From: Wolfiporia cocos | Lineage: Eukaryota > Basidiomycota > Agaricomycetes > Polyporales > Phaeolaceae | Direction: 5' to 3' | Length of the DNA stretch: 64,000 bases | Assembly (NCBI GenBank): GCA_029448655.1 | Contig: JACCLO010000021.1 | Location: 269,041-333,040 of the forward strand | In this document: piece after piece, positions 34,292-46,000 of the stretch | Numbering within the stretch: position 1 is the first letter of the stretch | Layout: every line of letters begins with the position of its first letter | Translations under genes and position numbers: made by a program | The notes under the pieces: model-generated | The model's database searches: none | Seen by the model: the letters and a program-made list of their open reading frames with translations, nothing else | What the model was told of the DNA's origin: nothing

Positions 34292-34578
34292 TGGCTGGTG
34301 GCAGGTCCGGTCGAAGAGTTGTGAACGAACCGCTGGATATTGACTGATGGCAAATTCGGCTCCGTCTCAACCCCAGTGGCTGAAGCCACAGTCACGAAAC
34401 CTGCCCCGCAGTTCAGACCTGCAAGACAAGGCCGGCAAGGGAATAGAAAGAGAAGAGACTATAGTACATTATCGTACATCGAGCGGTCCAACAAATCAAG
34501 CCGAGAAACCAAGTACTTCCAGCGTGCACAAAATGTCTACATCTCACCACGAGCGGGGCATCTATGTTTTGCGCAGCT

Positions 34579-36923
34579 TCACCACCTCCCCACAACGCGT
34601 CCTGCTGCCCATACGAGCCCGCCACCGCCGACGGGTACGAGTAGCACCCATACGCCAATGTCCCAAACGAGCCGCCGCCCGAGCCGCCGTCGCTGCAGCG
34701 TGCGCTCCTTGCGTTGGAGCAGTTCATCATTCCGCGAATCGGAGTGCGTGCTGCTTGCGCTCGGCGCGACGGGCGTATTGGGCGGGATGATGATTGACAG
34801 AGGACGTCGGAAATTGTGTAGGATGATGTGGATGAACGCTGATGATGAGGCGAAATAAGGCGATTTAGGGATAGTGAGACGAGCGGCTGACGCACCAGGT
34901 AGCATGTACGTGCTCAGGAACGCGAGCACCCATACGATATCACTAAGGACAGCTGTGACAGACGATGGTGCGAGGGATAGCCCGATGGTGATGCAGTACA
35001 TGAGTACTTTGGAAAGTGGTAAGGGAACAATTCTGCGGACAGAAAAGGGAATGGGCAATCCAGGCGTCGGAACGAGAATGGAAGGAATAAATAGCGTAAG
35101 GGATGCTGCGTAGAACGCTGCGGTCAAAGTAGGTAAGGGGCTACCAGTCAATGGAGAAGCTTCGTGCAACTGCAAGCAGTCAATACAGACGTGTAGGGGA
35201 ATATGAGGTGAAGTGCTCACCGCCGGCGCATCGGATACTTTAAAGAACACGAGCGGTAGAATACACAGCACTGCGATCGCCACGGAGAGCAATGATAATA
35301 GCTTGAATGACTGCGATCGTTTCGGCCGCGTACTCGGCATCGGCTGCGTCGTGCCTCGCAAGGCAGCGTACAACGGGACCGTGGACACGGTCGTGAACGC
35401 GAACGCAATTGTTGCTGATCACAATCAATACCGCTGTATGCAATATCATAGAATATGACTTACGTATTCCCTGCCAGAATGCCCCCAATGAGTTGGCGGT
35501 GGCACTAGGGACAAGTAATCCGTGCGCGTGCGCATATGCTGTACAGATAAGCCATGCGAGGTAGGATGCAACTGAAACCCAGGTAGCGTATATCACGCGG
35601 TCGGCAGCCAGTGTCGGAGCGAGATATAGAGGTAGTACAATGACACCTAGTACGAGGGTCGTGGTAATATGCGATGGGAGCAGGATCCGCTGAGGCAAGA
35701 GTGGGAGAAGGATATCAACGGATGCTGTATACGCAGTAAATTGTTAGTTAGGCGTTCCGAGTACAAGAAAGTGGAAATATTGCACGACAGGCCACCGAGT
35801 CCCGAACGGATTGTTGGTTGTTGCGTATGAATCGCAACATTCAATAGTGATTTCTGCATATAGCCACTGTATGGATAGCGGACGGCCGCTTCCTATACGT
35901 AGTCATAGCACAGATGGATATCTGCAATACAATTGCAGGAGGCACTATGCCATGTCATTCCCAAATTTAAAATTGATCAACGTGAGAGCCCCGTTGCAAT
36001 TATCAGCGGTGACCATTATTGGCCCGCTACGGCAATGCAGGCTATGCCTATCATGACCACAATGAATGAACGATAGGGGGCGCTCCTTTCGCCTTTTGCC
36101 CTCATTGACACTCCAGAAACACAACGGCATTTGAGCTCCTGTCCCATGACGCACCTATGCGGGGACCGCTTCCCGTCTCTGACGCCTGTTATTATGCAAT
36201 CATCAGGCACTAGAGGCGAGCCTGTAAGCCTGGCCCACAGTCAAGCGCAGGCAGCAGGACACAGTCAAGCGCGGGCAGCAGGATGCAGACTTGTCGCCGT
36301 AGGATGCAAGTTAATGAGCAGAAGGAAGACTCGGAATGCCACAACGTGCAGCTCGAGGGAAAAGAGGGATGGCCAATGCTCGGCCTTCTCGGTCCCCATT
36401 CAATTGAGACACAGAACTCACCTCTCAAATACATGGCGGATAATAGCACCCTGAAGACCCCGGAGTTTATGCGTACGAGCTGGCGCAATAACCACCGTCT
36501 GCCTTCCTTCGCCCGCTCCCTCGCGAACGTCTCCAGGACAATCTCTTCCATGTCTGCCCTCCGGACATAACGCGCAAGCATGTACCAGATCTGTCTCGTG
36601 AGCGCAGATAGACCGGCAAAGAATAGCAGCGCAGGTATAGCGACTTTTAACGGAAAGTCTACCCGAGGGACTAGGAGCGCGCCGAGCTTCAGGAGCGGTG
36701 CGAGCAAATACACAAAAGCAGTGATGGACGAGAGAGGAGGGACGCTGGGGGGCTGTGCGTGCGCATCGTCATCGTCCGTGTCCTCGTCGGCCGTGAAGTC
36801 AAACGAGTTGCTGCTCGCCGGGTCGTCGTCCGGAACAAGGATGAGCGCAGCGGAGGAGTCGAAGCCATAGATAGGGGAGGTCAGCGATTCCGAGCTCGAC
36901 GACGAACGTGGGCTGGCGGGCAT
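34579..36923 (-). CDS. AAAP/SLC38-like amino acid transporter
   Basis: Five exons join in phase to 496 residues: 36923-36422, 35724-35464, 35414-35221, 35169-34896 and 34838-34579. The N-terminus is a Ser-rich, acidic cytosolic segment of about 65 residues; nine to eleven hydrophobic segments follow. The block ending IAFAFTTVSTVPLYAALRG (split by an intron) and the late DIVWVLAFLSTYMLP resemble vacuolar amino acid/auxin permease family members, so export of amino acids from vacuole or ER is the likely role. The first intron is 697 bases, by far the largest in the window, and holds a 24-base tandem duplication. The last intron (57 bases, in frame, no stop) could be retained, adding 19 residues. 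Family assignment is by pattern and moderately sure. Confidence 0.85.
36236..36283 (+). repeat. 24-base tandem duplication in an intron
   Basis: Two head-to-tail copies of a 24-base unit (CACAGTCAAGCGC(A/G)GGCAGCAGGA) with one mismatch, inside the first intron of the AAAP-type transporter. Confidence 0.9.
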
Positions 36924-37534
36924 GGTTACAGAGGGTGAATAGATAGAGAAAGGAGTGTGTGGTGCAGACGGGCTGTCTGCAGGTGGAGAACGGCCCCAGG
37001 GAGGTTTAAAGTGACATGGGACTGCGGAAGCCTTCGAGCCCGAGCTGGGGTTCCCACGCTTTCAATCGAGCTAAGCGCGATCAACTTGGCGCTGCACGTC
37101 TGCCGACGGCATGAAGGCAACGCACTTTGATCCCGTTCGTCGCCCGTTTCGCTTCGCTAATCAGTTAAAAATAGTAAGCATCGGTTGAGCGGGGTCGTTG
37201 AAGTGTTGGCGAGTTGTGGCGAGTTGTGGCGAGTTATGGCAGGCTCCACGGTCTATCCCAGTGTCGCATGTTGACTGTAGTCCATGTACGACAGGCGCGC
37301 CTGAATAGTGCTAACGGAAACCTGAGGCAGCTTGCACTTGCAGTCGGGGTATTCGACTTCGGCATCAAAATGGCAAACTCACCGCAGGTCAAAATCTCAG
37401 GGAGGTCTTAGAACTTTGAGGCATTCTAGGCGGGTCGGTGGGCTGTCACTCAACAGGCGCAATGAAGGAGACATTAGGTAGAAGAGAAGATGATAAAATA
37501 TGGTGGCGACACAAAGCCCATTACCAACGCAATA
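36924..37534. other. Intergenic stretch with a 10-base tandem repeat
   Basis: Upstream flank of the transporter and downstream flank of alpha-actinin. At 37211-37240 the 10-mer gagttgtggc occurs three times in a row, with one mismatch. No gene is supported. Confidence 0.55.
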
Positions 37535-40395
37535 TCATGCAAAGACAGCGTCCAGCCACGCCTCATAGTCATACTCCGGCTCACCAGCCCCATTCTGTGT
37601 GGGTGGCATAGCACTCCGTAGAAACTCTATTGCATTTGCGGGAAGTTGTGCGACGCGAAGATCCAATTCCGTAACGAACGGCTGCGCGAGTTGTTATCGC
37701 TGAGGACTTGCACTCGGCAGATAGGAACAGATAAGTCCGTACCTTGTCCGCAGCGATTCCACGGAAAGCTTCGCGCAGTTGTTCGGCAGACGTCTGATCT
37801 TCAGTGATCTCAACCTGCACAGGCCTGTTAGACGTAATCGTAGTCCAATGAAAATTGCTCCATACCAGGAGGTTGATGAACGCCTCGAAAGTGACCGCGC
37901 CATATTCGCTCAGTAGTTGGTCGTATATTATGTCCAAGTCCTCATCCTAGACACAAGCACGTTTTAAGTTAAACGCATAACATTGTTTACACGTATCAAT
38001 CGACATACCGAATAGACGATACCGAGACTCGCCAGGGCCGCGGCCATCTCAGACTCGTTCAGTGTGTTCGACTCATCCCTGTCAAAGTACCGGAATGTGC
38101 CCTCAAATTGTTCCAGCTGGGCAGGGGTGAGGTTGGTCATGTTGCGGGACACGATCTATCCATCGCAAGGACCGCTTAGCTCTTGATCTTTGATGACGCG
38201 ACTGGTGGTCTGATTACCTGATTGTCAATGAATGCGAGCTTCTTCGAGACACTCTGCTCCAACAGCTCGAGCTCGAACTCAAGGTCCTGACAGGTGAATA
38301 CGGTATAGTCGTTTTCATCCACGTTTGCAGCAGTGCACTCCATCTCTACATCAGCAACCGTAGCGAGCGCGTCAGAGAGGGCTGGCATGCGTGTCTTGAG
38401 CTCCTCCACTTGTCGATGTTGGACCTTCGAACACAAAACGTGAGTGGATGGAGATAACGGTTGAAGGACGGAAGCGGAGACCTCAAGAGGCCCTTCAATC
38501 CCTGCCAATTCGGACGACATAGCCCGTAATCGTTGCTCAAAGTCATTCGCGAGATCGGCGAATTTCTTCCGCAGCCTCTCCTTGATCCTGATATGCCATG
38601 TGTTAGCTACAGCAATGAACCGTTCAATTGTGGTTGACTCACTGTCTGATTTGTGCATTGATAGCACGAGTCCGGTTCGCCTCTGCAGCAAGGAGTGTGT
38701 TCCACGCTACGTCTAGGTCCTGTGGCAATAATTGACGTCTACAGCTTTCTGGCGTCTTACGCGGCTTACCGAAAGCGACAACCCTGGTGGGGGTACATAT
38801 TCCCTCAGCCCATACGTCCGCAGCTTCGTTTGGACGTTTCCGAAGAGCGTCGTGACATCTTGCTTCTCCGTAACCCATGCGCGCTTGGTCGTCTGCTTAT
38901 AATTCTTAAACATGGCGGAGTGTTCTTTTGCGTCGGTATAGGTGCCGGTGAACTGCACTGCAGACCAGCGGGTCTGGATTTCAAGCATTGCTGCAAGCAG
39001 CTGCACGAAGTCAGTGTGTGAAGTGCACTGAATTAATGTCATGAGTACGTACCTCTCGGACGCGGCGTTCGTAATCGTTTTTACTGAGCCACACCGAGTG
39101 CATCAACTCGGCGAACTTCTCTACTCTGCGCGATACTGTCTCCGCCTGGTCTGCGAAGAGGAAATTCAACCAAGATCCTCTAGCGATTATAGCAATCTCT
39201 TGAATCTTGACTACTCACCCATAGACGAGAAAGCATGGAAGTAGCTGGCAATATACGTCATCACACTACGTTCATCCGGGTGTGCATTATCACAAAGATC
39301 CGCCACTTCCAGTAGTTGCTAAGCAAGCAATTAAGGATGCTTGCAAGCTAAAATCGATGCAAATACTTACCGGAATCCCAAGATGTTCCTCGGCGACATC
39401 GAAGGCAAGCTGCGTGTTACGGTAGCGATCAGACTGTTGAGTCGCATCCGCAATTAGTGCAATTGCATGAGACCCGTGTGATGCGTTAACGAATGAATAC
39501 CTTGTCCAGCTTGTCATAATCAATCAAATCGGGACGGTGACAATGAATCAAAGCACAACTACATGACATCAAATAAGCATGCAGTCACCGAAGAAGCATG
39601 AACTCGGCTCACGAACAGTGCTAGACCGTCAGACCAGCTAATCGAGAAATCCTGGACGTTAACCTCCTTGTATGGTGCAGTCTTACGCTGACACCAGAGG
39701 AGGAGACCTTCTTTGGCAGATAGACCTTCTTCACTTCACAACCGATGATCATAGTCGATGAGTAATCAGCGGCAGGCGCGATTCTGGAAACAAGACTGAC
39801 TTGATGTCGGCAATCGTAAAGCGGAGGATCAGCGTCCAGATCATGCCCAGGATGAGCTTCAGGTTCCCGTCGATGATGTCTATGCTATACGTTGAGGTAT
39901 GATTATGAGTGGGCGTAGAGTCGATCACACCTTCAGGACCGATATTCGTCAGTTTCACTCCTCGCGAAGTGATGAACTCTAGAGCTTTGTTGACGTTCTC
40001 CGCCTTCTGCACGCGCATCCGAGGGTTTCTGTTGTATCGCCCGAGAGATGTGTCGCCTATTAATGCGTGGACTTCAGTAAGCCAAGATGCCATGACACGC
40101 GAAGCATCTACCCATGATCTCCTACACAGACGGGCGCAGTGACCAATATGAGTGGATGGACAATCTCAACTGGGCGTGCTGACCATGAGCTGTATAAGTC
40201 GAACGCCGTCTGACAGATCCTTTACGAGGGAGGTCATCGGCGGGTATCCATTTGCCTCTAGCTTGGTGTTAAGCCTGTGCATCGAGCAAGTTAGCCACTG
40301 GGTTAGATGCATGACTACAGCTGGAGGGCAAGACACGCGCACCATTTGCAGAACGTCCGCTCTTGCACGTCTCGAGACCGCGCCTCCAGGTCCAT
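37535..40395 (-). CDS. ain1: Alpha-actinin, actin-bundling protein
   Basis: Eighteen exons join in phase to 620 residues (S. pombe Ain1: about 620): 40395-40343, 40274-40184, 40121-40112, 40056-39931, 39879-39801, 39733-39617, 39558-39501, 39433-39371, 39318-39219, 39150-39053, 39000-38770, 38719-38643, 38587-38482, 38424-38218, 38155-38009, 37946-37866, 37814-37743 and 37681-37535. It cross-links actin filaments, in fungi mainly in the cytokinetic ring. Seen: two calponin-homology domains ([10 protein letters not shown]..., [37 protein letters not shown], then [19 protein letters not shown]), a shortened helical rod, and EF-hands with a calcium-type loop [12 protein letters not shown] (497-508). 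One exon is 10 bases (40121-40112), and the donor after exon 6 is the unusual GTTCGT. Two rod repeats fewer than in animals is normal for fungi. Confidence 0.96.
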
Positions 40396-40576
40396 TGTCC
40401 GAGCTGAGCAGAGCGCGTTCCGAGGCAGAGGGTAAGCGGTGGCAAGTGGAAAGTAGATTAGGATGGCTGCTGCTTACTGCTGCAGCCACGCGCGCGACGC
40501 GTTTTCAAAGTCCGAAAACGCGTCGGTCTCTCTCATCTCCGCCACACTCGGCCACTCTACCACCTTCACGCCCACC
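40396..40576. promoter_or_regulatory. Divergent promoter shared by alpha-actinin and POB3
   Basis: Only 181 bases separate the two divergent start codons, so both promoters and 5' leaders must be packed here. No canonical TATA box is obvious; the stretch is GC-rich with an ACGCGTCGCGCGCG-type CG tract near 40489-40506. Confidence 0.7.
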
Positions 40577-42771
40577 ATGACCACCCAGTTCGATCGCATT
40601 TACCATGGCCTCTCGCCAGAAATCGGCAGTAAGTGCTATAATGCCGACTTTCGACGTGATCTCATAGTGTACAGAGTATCGTATCGCGGCGGGTGGGATG
40701 GCCTGGAAGGGCGAAGAGAGCGAGAAAATGGTCGCAATGTCCTCGTCGGACATCAAGTGGGCACAGTGGATCAGGGTTGCGCGGAACTACCAGCTCAGAG
40801 TTGGCCTCAAGGATCGCTCGAGGGAAACATTTGACGGCTTCTCTAGAGAGGTCCGAACCTCCGTTTCGCTTATGTTCGCAATGCTGACAATACGATAGGA
40901 CCATGACAAGCTCGCGCAATTGCTGAAGCAGCACTTTAGCATCACACTTGAGACGATGGAAGTCTCATTGAAGGGCTGGAATTGGGGTACAACAGATTTC
41001 CGAGGTACGTTCTTTCCCTCGCCAACTAGGGCCGCACAAGTCAAACACTGCCCCATTACCAGGCCAGGATCTTGCCTTCCTCATCTCGAACAAAACATCC
41101 TTCGAGCTTCCGCTCACCAATGTGGCCAATTCAAACATTGCGGGTCGCACCGAAGTCTCGCTCGAGTTCGCCACGCCCTCCTCCAGCAAAAAGCCGTCGC
41201 GCAGTGCGCCTGATGAAATGGTTGAAATCCGCTTCTATGTTCCCGGAACGGCAACACGTGATGCGGAGTCAGGCCACTCTGACGATGAAGAAGAGGAGAT
41301 CAGTGCCGCTCAGGCGTTCCACGACGCCGTCAAGGAGAAGGCAGAGATTGGCCAGGTCGCGGGCGATGTCATCCTAAGCTTCGAGGAGGTCCTTGTCCTC
41401 ACTCCACGTGGTCGATATGATGTGGATATGTTCCCCGACTTCTTGCGGCTCCGTGGAAAGACGTATGACTACAAGATCATGTATGCCAGCATCTCAAGGC
41501 TCTTCCTCCTCCCTAAAGATGATCAGCATGTTCTCTTCATTGTGGGTACAAGTCATCTCTGCTATAGTAATGACGCTGAGTTCGCGTTATCAGCTTGGCC
41601 TGAGCACTCCTATCCGGCAAGGCCAGACGCGGTACCAGTACCTTGTCATGCAGTTCACCCGGGAAGAGGAGATTACTGCTGAGCTGAATATGTCAGAGTA
41701 CGTGACCTCCTTTTCTCTCGAAAGGGCTCATGATCTCATCTGCAACACAGAGAAGAGGTGGCTAAATACGACCGCCTGAAGAAGAACTACGAGGATCCGA
41801 CATTCGAGGTCGTTTCTGGCGTCTTCCGTGCTCTGTCCGGCAAGAAGATCATTGGCACTGGTAGCTTCCAGAGGTGAGCATCCGTTTGCTCTCAGTAGCT
41901 TGACACTAACTCCGCTCAGTCATGTCGGGCACCCGGGCATCAAGGCGAACCTGAAGGCCGTCCAGGGCGACCTCTTCATGCTCGAGAAATATATCTTCTT
42001 CGTCTCGAAGCAACCGACGCTCATCGAGCTTGCTGACATCCACCAGGTCGTATTCTCGCGGCTCGGCGCGGGTCTCGGCGCGACCGCCGCACGCACCTTC
42101 GATCTCAAAATCGTCACAAAGAGTGGGCCGGAGTACACGTTTACGTCGATCAACAAGGAGGAGCACGAGGGCACGGAGGCATACCTCCGCGAGAAGAAGG
42201 TCAAGGTCAAGAATGAGATGATGGAAGGCGAGCTCATCCTCGGCCCGGACGACGAGGACGAGGAGATGCAGAGCGTCGCGAGCGACGGCGAGGAGGTGCC
42301 GAAGCCGCGGCTCGGAGTTGACGACGAGGACAGCGAGGATGGTGAGAGGCTGTGTCTCGTCCGGCGTGTGTTTTACTTACCCTCCACATAGATGAGGACT
42401 TCCAGGCATCAGCGTCGGACTCTGGCTCCCCTACGGACAGCGATTCGTCTGATGAAGGAGGCCAAACTGCTTCGGACGCGAGTGGCGATCGGGACTTCAT
42501 GAAGGCCAAGGGTAAGGCGAAAGCGCCCCCTAAGAAGGCCTCAGCAAAAAAGGGCAAGGCAGAGGAAAGCGATGCTGAAGACGATGATAAAGAGGGCGAA
42601 AAGCCTAAGAAGGCAGCGCCACGGCCAAAGCCGAGGCCCAAGAAGAAGGAGGATGCGATGGACGTCGACGAGGAGGAGCGTCCGAAGCCACGTCCAAAGC
42701 CCAAGCCGAAGGCAAAAGATGGAGACGAAGACGGCCCAGCCAAGAAGAAGCAGAAGAAATCGTCGGATTGA
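40577..42771 (+). CDS. POB3: FACT complex subunit Pob3 (SSRP1)
   Basis: Eight exons join in phase to 613 residues: 40577-40628, 40675-40850, 40899-41004, 41063-41541, 41594-41697, 41751-41873, 41920-42341 and 42392-42771. Pob3 pairs with Spt16 in the histone chaperone FACT, which loosens and rebuilds nucleosomes during transcription and replication in the nucleus. Seen: N-terminal dimerisation region (FDRIYHGLSPE, GGMAWKGEE), SSRP1 PH-like domains (FPDFLRLRGKTYDYKIMY, STPIRQGQTRYQYLVMQF), the Rtt106-like middle domain (HPGIKANLKAVQGDLFML, QPTLIELADIHQVVFSRL) and a long acidic stretch. The tail of about 120 residues is rich in Lys-Pro and Asp-Glu and contains no HMG box, as expected for fungi, where a separate Nhp6-type protein supplies it. 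Confidence 0.97.
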
Positions 42772-43044
42772 GCATGTTCCTCAATTTCGTCTTGGGCACT
42801 TGGACTTCTTTATGTTCACCATCTTAGTGCTCGTACCCATCGTTCCGTGGATTGCCTGTAATGTATCCGTGGCAAATGTATTATCCCCTGCTATCGCGCT
42901 ACAAACTGTAATACAATGAGTGTGGTAGTATGTGGTGCTCCGCAAACGATTGGAAGAGACAATTATGAAGGAGGGACTACAGTCTAGTGCGACACAGAAG
43001 ACGAGACAGCGCGAGAGGAGAGGGGATGGGAGCGAATAATTAGG

Positions 43045-46000
43045 TTACACCGGCAGCCGCTTTGCCAGCAGAGATCCAGGCTCAAAAGCAGCGGGAACAG
43101 GTCCTTCCACCTTTGGCGCGCTAACATTAACAAGCGGTTGCACTGGGCGTTGACCAGCGCGCGTAGTTCCCGCTCTCGCAAGGCCATTACCACCGTTGGC
43201 AGCAGATGAAGAGATGACGTTGCGCTCCTGGTACAGGACGTAGGACTGGAAATAAATGGTCAGCAAACGGTCACCTCAATCGGCAAGGCCAACGCACACG
43301 AGCGAGAAGGATCTTCTCCAGCCAGTTTTTGCCTTCGCCCTCAGTAGTTCCGAATAGGTGCACGTAGTCAGAAGTGTTCTCGAAGAAGGTCAGGCTGTCG
43401 GTAGACTTCACCGCGAAAACATACGGCTTCGGTGACTTGTAGGGGCGGGTCACATAGTACGCGTCGAAGTTGCTGAGAGAGCACAGGAATACGGAATCCT
43501 TGGCCTATTGCGGATGTAAGACGAGCCAAGCAGTAGACCTTGTCACTATACTTACGGAATCCCGCTTCGATAACCAAAGACTGTGCTCTCGCAACTCAAG
43601 CCATCGTTTTTGCCACTTGCCGCGTTTGTACTCATACTGTACATAGCCGCTACAAATGGGAGAGCTTTTGGGTATTGCCTACACAAAGCTATTAGCACAT
43701 TCTCTCGGTTAATGCCTAGCATCCTGCTTACCGAACGGCTGAGAATAGGCGCCAGCAGCGTCTTTTTTATCACCAACAAGTTAACGATCTTATCGGTGTT
43801 CCAAGCCCCACAAACATCTGCTAACAGCTCAAAGCTGCGGACAGGTCGTTCTGTAATGTTACGACGCTATGAGCACCCGTTGTTCAATGTACGATCCAGA
43901 CATACCCATGCCGAAGTCCTGTGCGACCTCCCACAGCATCCAGCCGCCACTTCCCGCACCCTCTTCCAGGGCGCCCTGGCCATCGACAATCTGCAGAACT
44001 TCGCCTGCACTCGTCGAAGAGCCGATTTCGACGACAACGTATCGTTGCATGTTGCCAACAAATATGCGCTGTTGCCACTTCTGGATCTTCGTCACCGCTT
44101 GTACGGGGGCAGACTTCTGCGCGGAGGATGCTCCGCCAGTGAAGGAGGTGTCGACGGCAGCTACCGAAGGCTTCCTTCGTCGGTGACCTGCAGACACACC
44201 CTCTTGCTCGTTGGAAGGCCGACGAGACCGAGCACGCTCCTGACTGGTTTGACGAGAAGACCGTGCGCGCTCTAGTGCACGGTGCTCCTCAGGTAGCATG
44301 GGTGCACCGGGCGTCGGCGGAACATTGAGGGAGGCAATAGGCTCCGCCGATGGATGCTTCTTAGACATTGTAGCACTCCTACCGAGGCTGCTTGCGTTCG
44401 CAGGCAAAGGCGGCGCATCCACTGTGGCGGTACCGGGACGGCTGAACGAGCGCGCCGGCCTGATAGTCCTGCCACGTCCATCGTCTTGAGGTGCATCCTT
44501 TGCGGCGCGAGACGGATGTCTGAAGAGCGACGCAGAATGGTCACCGCCTTGTCCCCTTCCAAGGCTTTGGTCCCTTGAAGGCGGCCTCGTCGAGGTCTTT
44601 GTCGGCTTGACCTGCTCAATGGATGGTCGCTGCCCCTTGCTCACGGCAGTGGGAAGCGCGCCACCCGCCTGAACACCAAGCAGCTTCTTGGTGAGATCTC
44701 CAATTGAGAAGGGGTTGGAAGTGTTGCCTGGGAGCGTCTTAGTGCGCTGTCGCCCGACCTGCTTCACAGGGTTTGCGACCGGCTCCGGCGGTGGTTGCAA
44801 CCGCGTTGTGCCAGACAGCGTTCTTGAACCGCCGTTGGTGTTCTTCGCCACCTTTGCGGAAGCAGACCGCGCCAGCGCCTCACTGCGATCATTAGGTGAG
44901 TGTGGTCGCAAGGTGCGATCTGGATCCTGCTGCTTCCTCTCGCGCCTACGTTGGTCAATCTCGTCGCGGACTTGTCTGCGAATTGTGCGCTGAGCCTTGA
45001 GTGCCGTGGGAATCTGCTGTGCCAGAGGAACATCGTCGTCCTGCGAGACTGAGACCGTCGAGCGCGTGGCTCGCGAGGGTGGCGTCGCGTACTCGTCATC
45101 CTCAGAGCTTTCTTCCTCTTCTGATTCTGAGGAGGTTTCCGACTCGGACGACGTAGACGGGCGTCCCGTAGGTCTCCGGTTCCGATCATCGTCACCACCC
45201 CTCCGACCACCACCTGCACCTCCATTGCCGCCGAAGCTGCTGCTAAACCCATTTGACCCACCACCACTCCCATAGCCGTTGGAACGCCCGCTATGCCCGG
45301 CGCTGTACCCTGAGCTAACTGACCGGCCGCCAGTTGTGGCGCTACGTTGCATGCCGTCCGCACCATCAACCAGCTCACCCAATGCGTCTACATTCTCGGA
45401 CACATAGAAGGAGGAGCGCCCGCTAGACTGGGAAAGCCTCTCCGTGATGTCATCGGCGTCCGCGAACGCGTGGGGGTCTGCGAACGAGTATTCACCGTAG
45501 CAGGAGAGCGGGGGCGTACGTCCAGGTCTGACCGATGGCCAGGGGATGCCAAACATAGAAGAGGCCCTGCTCATGAAGCTCGAGCGCCCTGTGCTTTGGC
45601 CGTAGTCGGTGGATGCCGTCGAGCAAGACGATGCAGCGCGAGAATGTCTGCTGCTACTCCTCGTGGAGGACAGGTCTGTTGTCGAGGACCCTGACGAACG
45701 ATGGAAGTTCGACTCCTCCGATGGGGGACGAATAGCGAAGGCGCGTATAGTCTCCGCAGAGGTGCCTGGCTCGATTTGGACTGTGGGCGACTTCAGGATA
45801 CCCTTCCCGAACATGGCAGCGTTGAGAATAACACTGGCAGGAGGGGAAGGTGGCCTAGAGAGCTTCGTAATCGCGTCGGCATAGTTATAATCAAGCGTCG
45901 CGATGAGTTCGCTGTCTAGGAAACGTGTATGGCGGGAGGCGTATGACGGGGTCGAGTCGGGGTATGTGGTGTCCTGATCGAAGTGCGAAAAGTGGTCTGT

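Noticed and set aside
34340..34858. Plus-strand frames of 147-172 codons
   Set aside because: They overlap the last exon of the AAAP-type transporter on the other strand and have no domain or splice support.
36210..36421. Continuation of the transporter first exon into a Cys/Leu-rich tail
   Set aside because: A strong GTGAGT donor at 36421 joins in phase to DNA at 35724 encoding the next membrane helix; the tail merely reads the intronic repeat.
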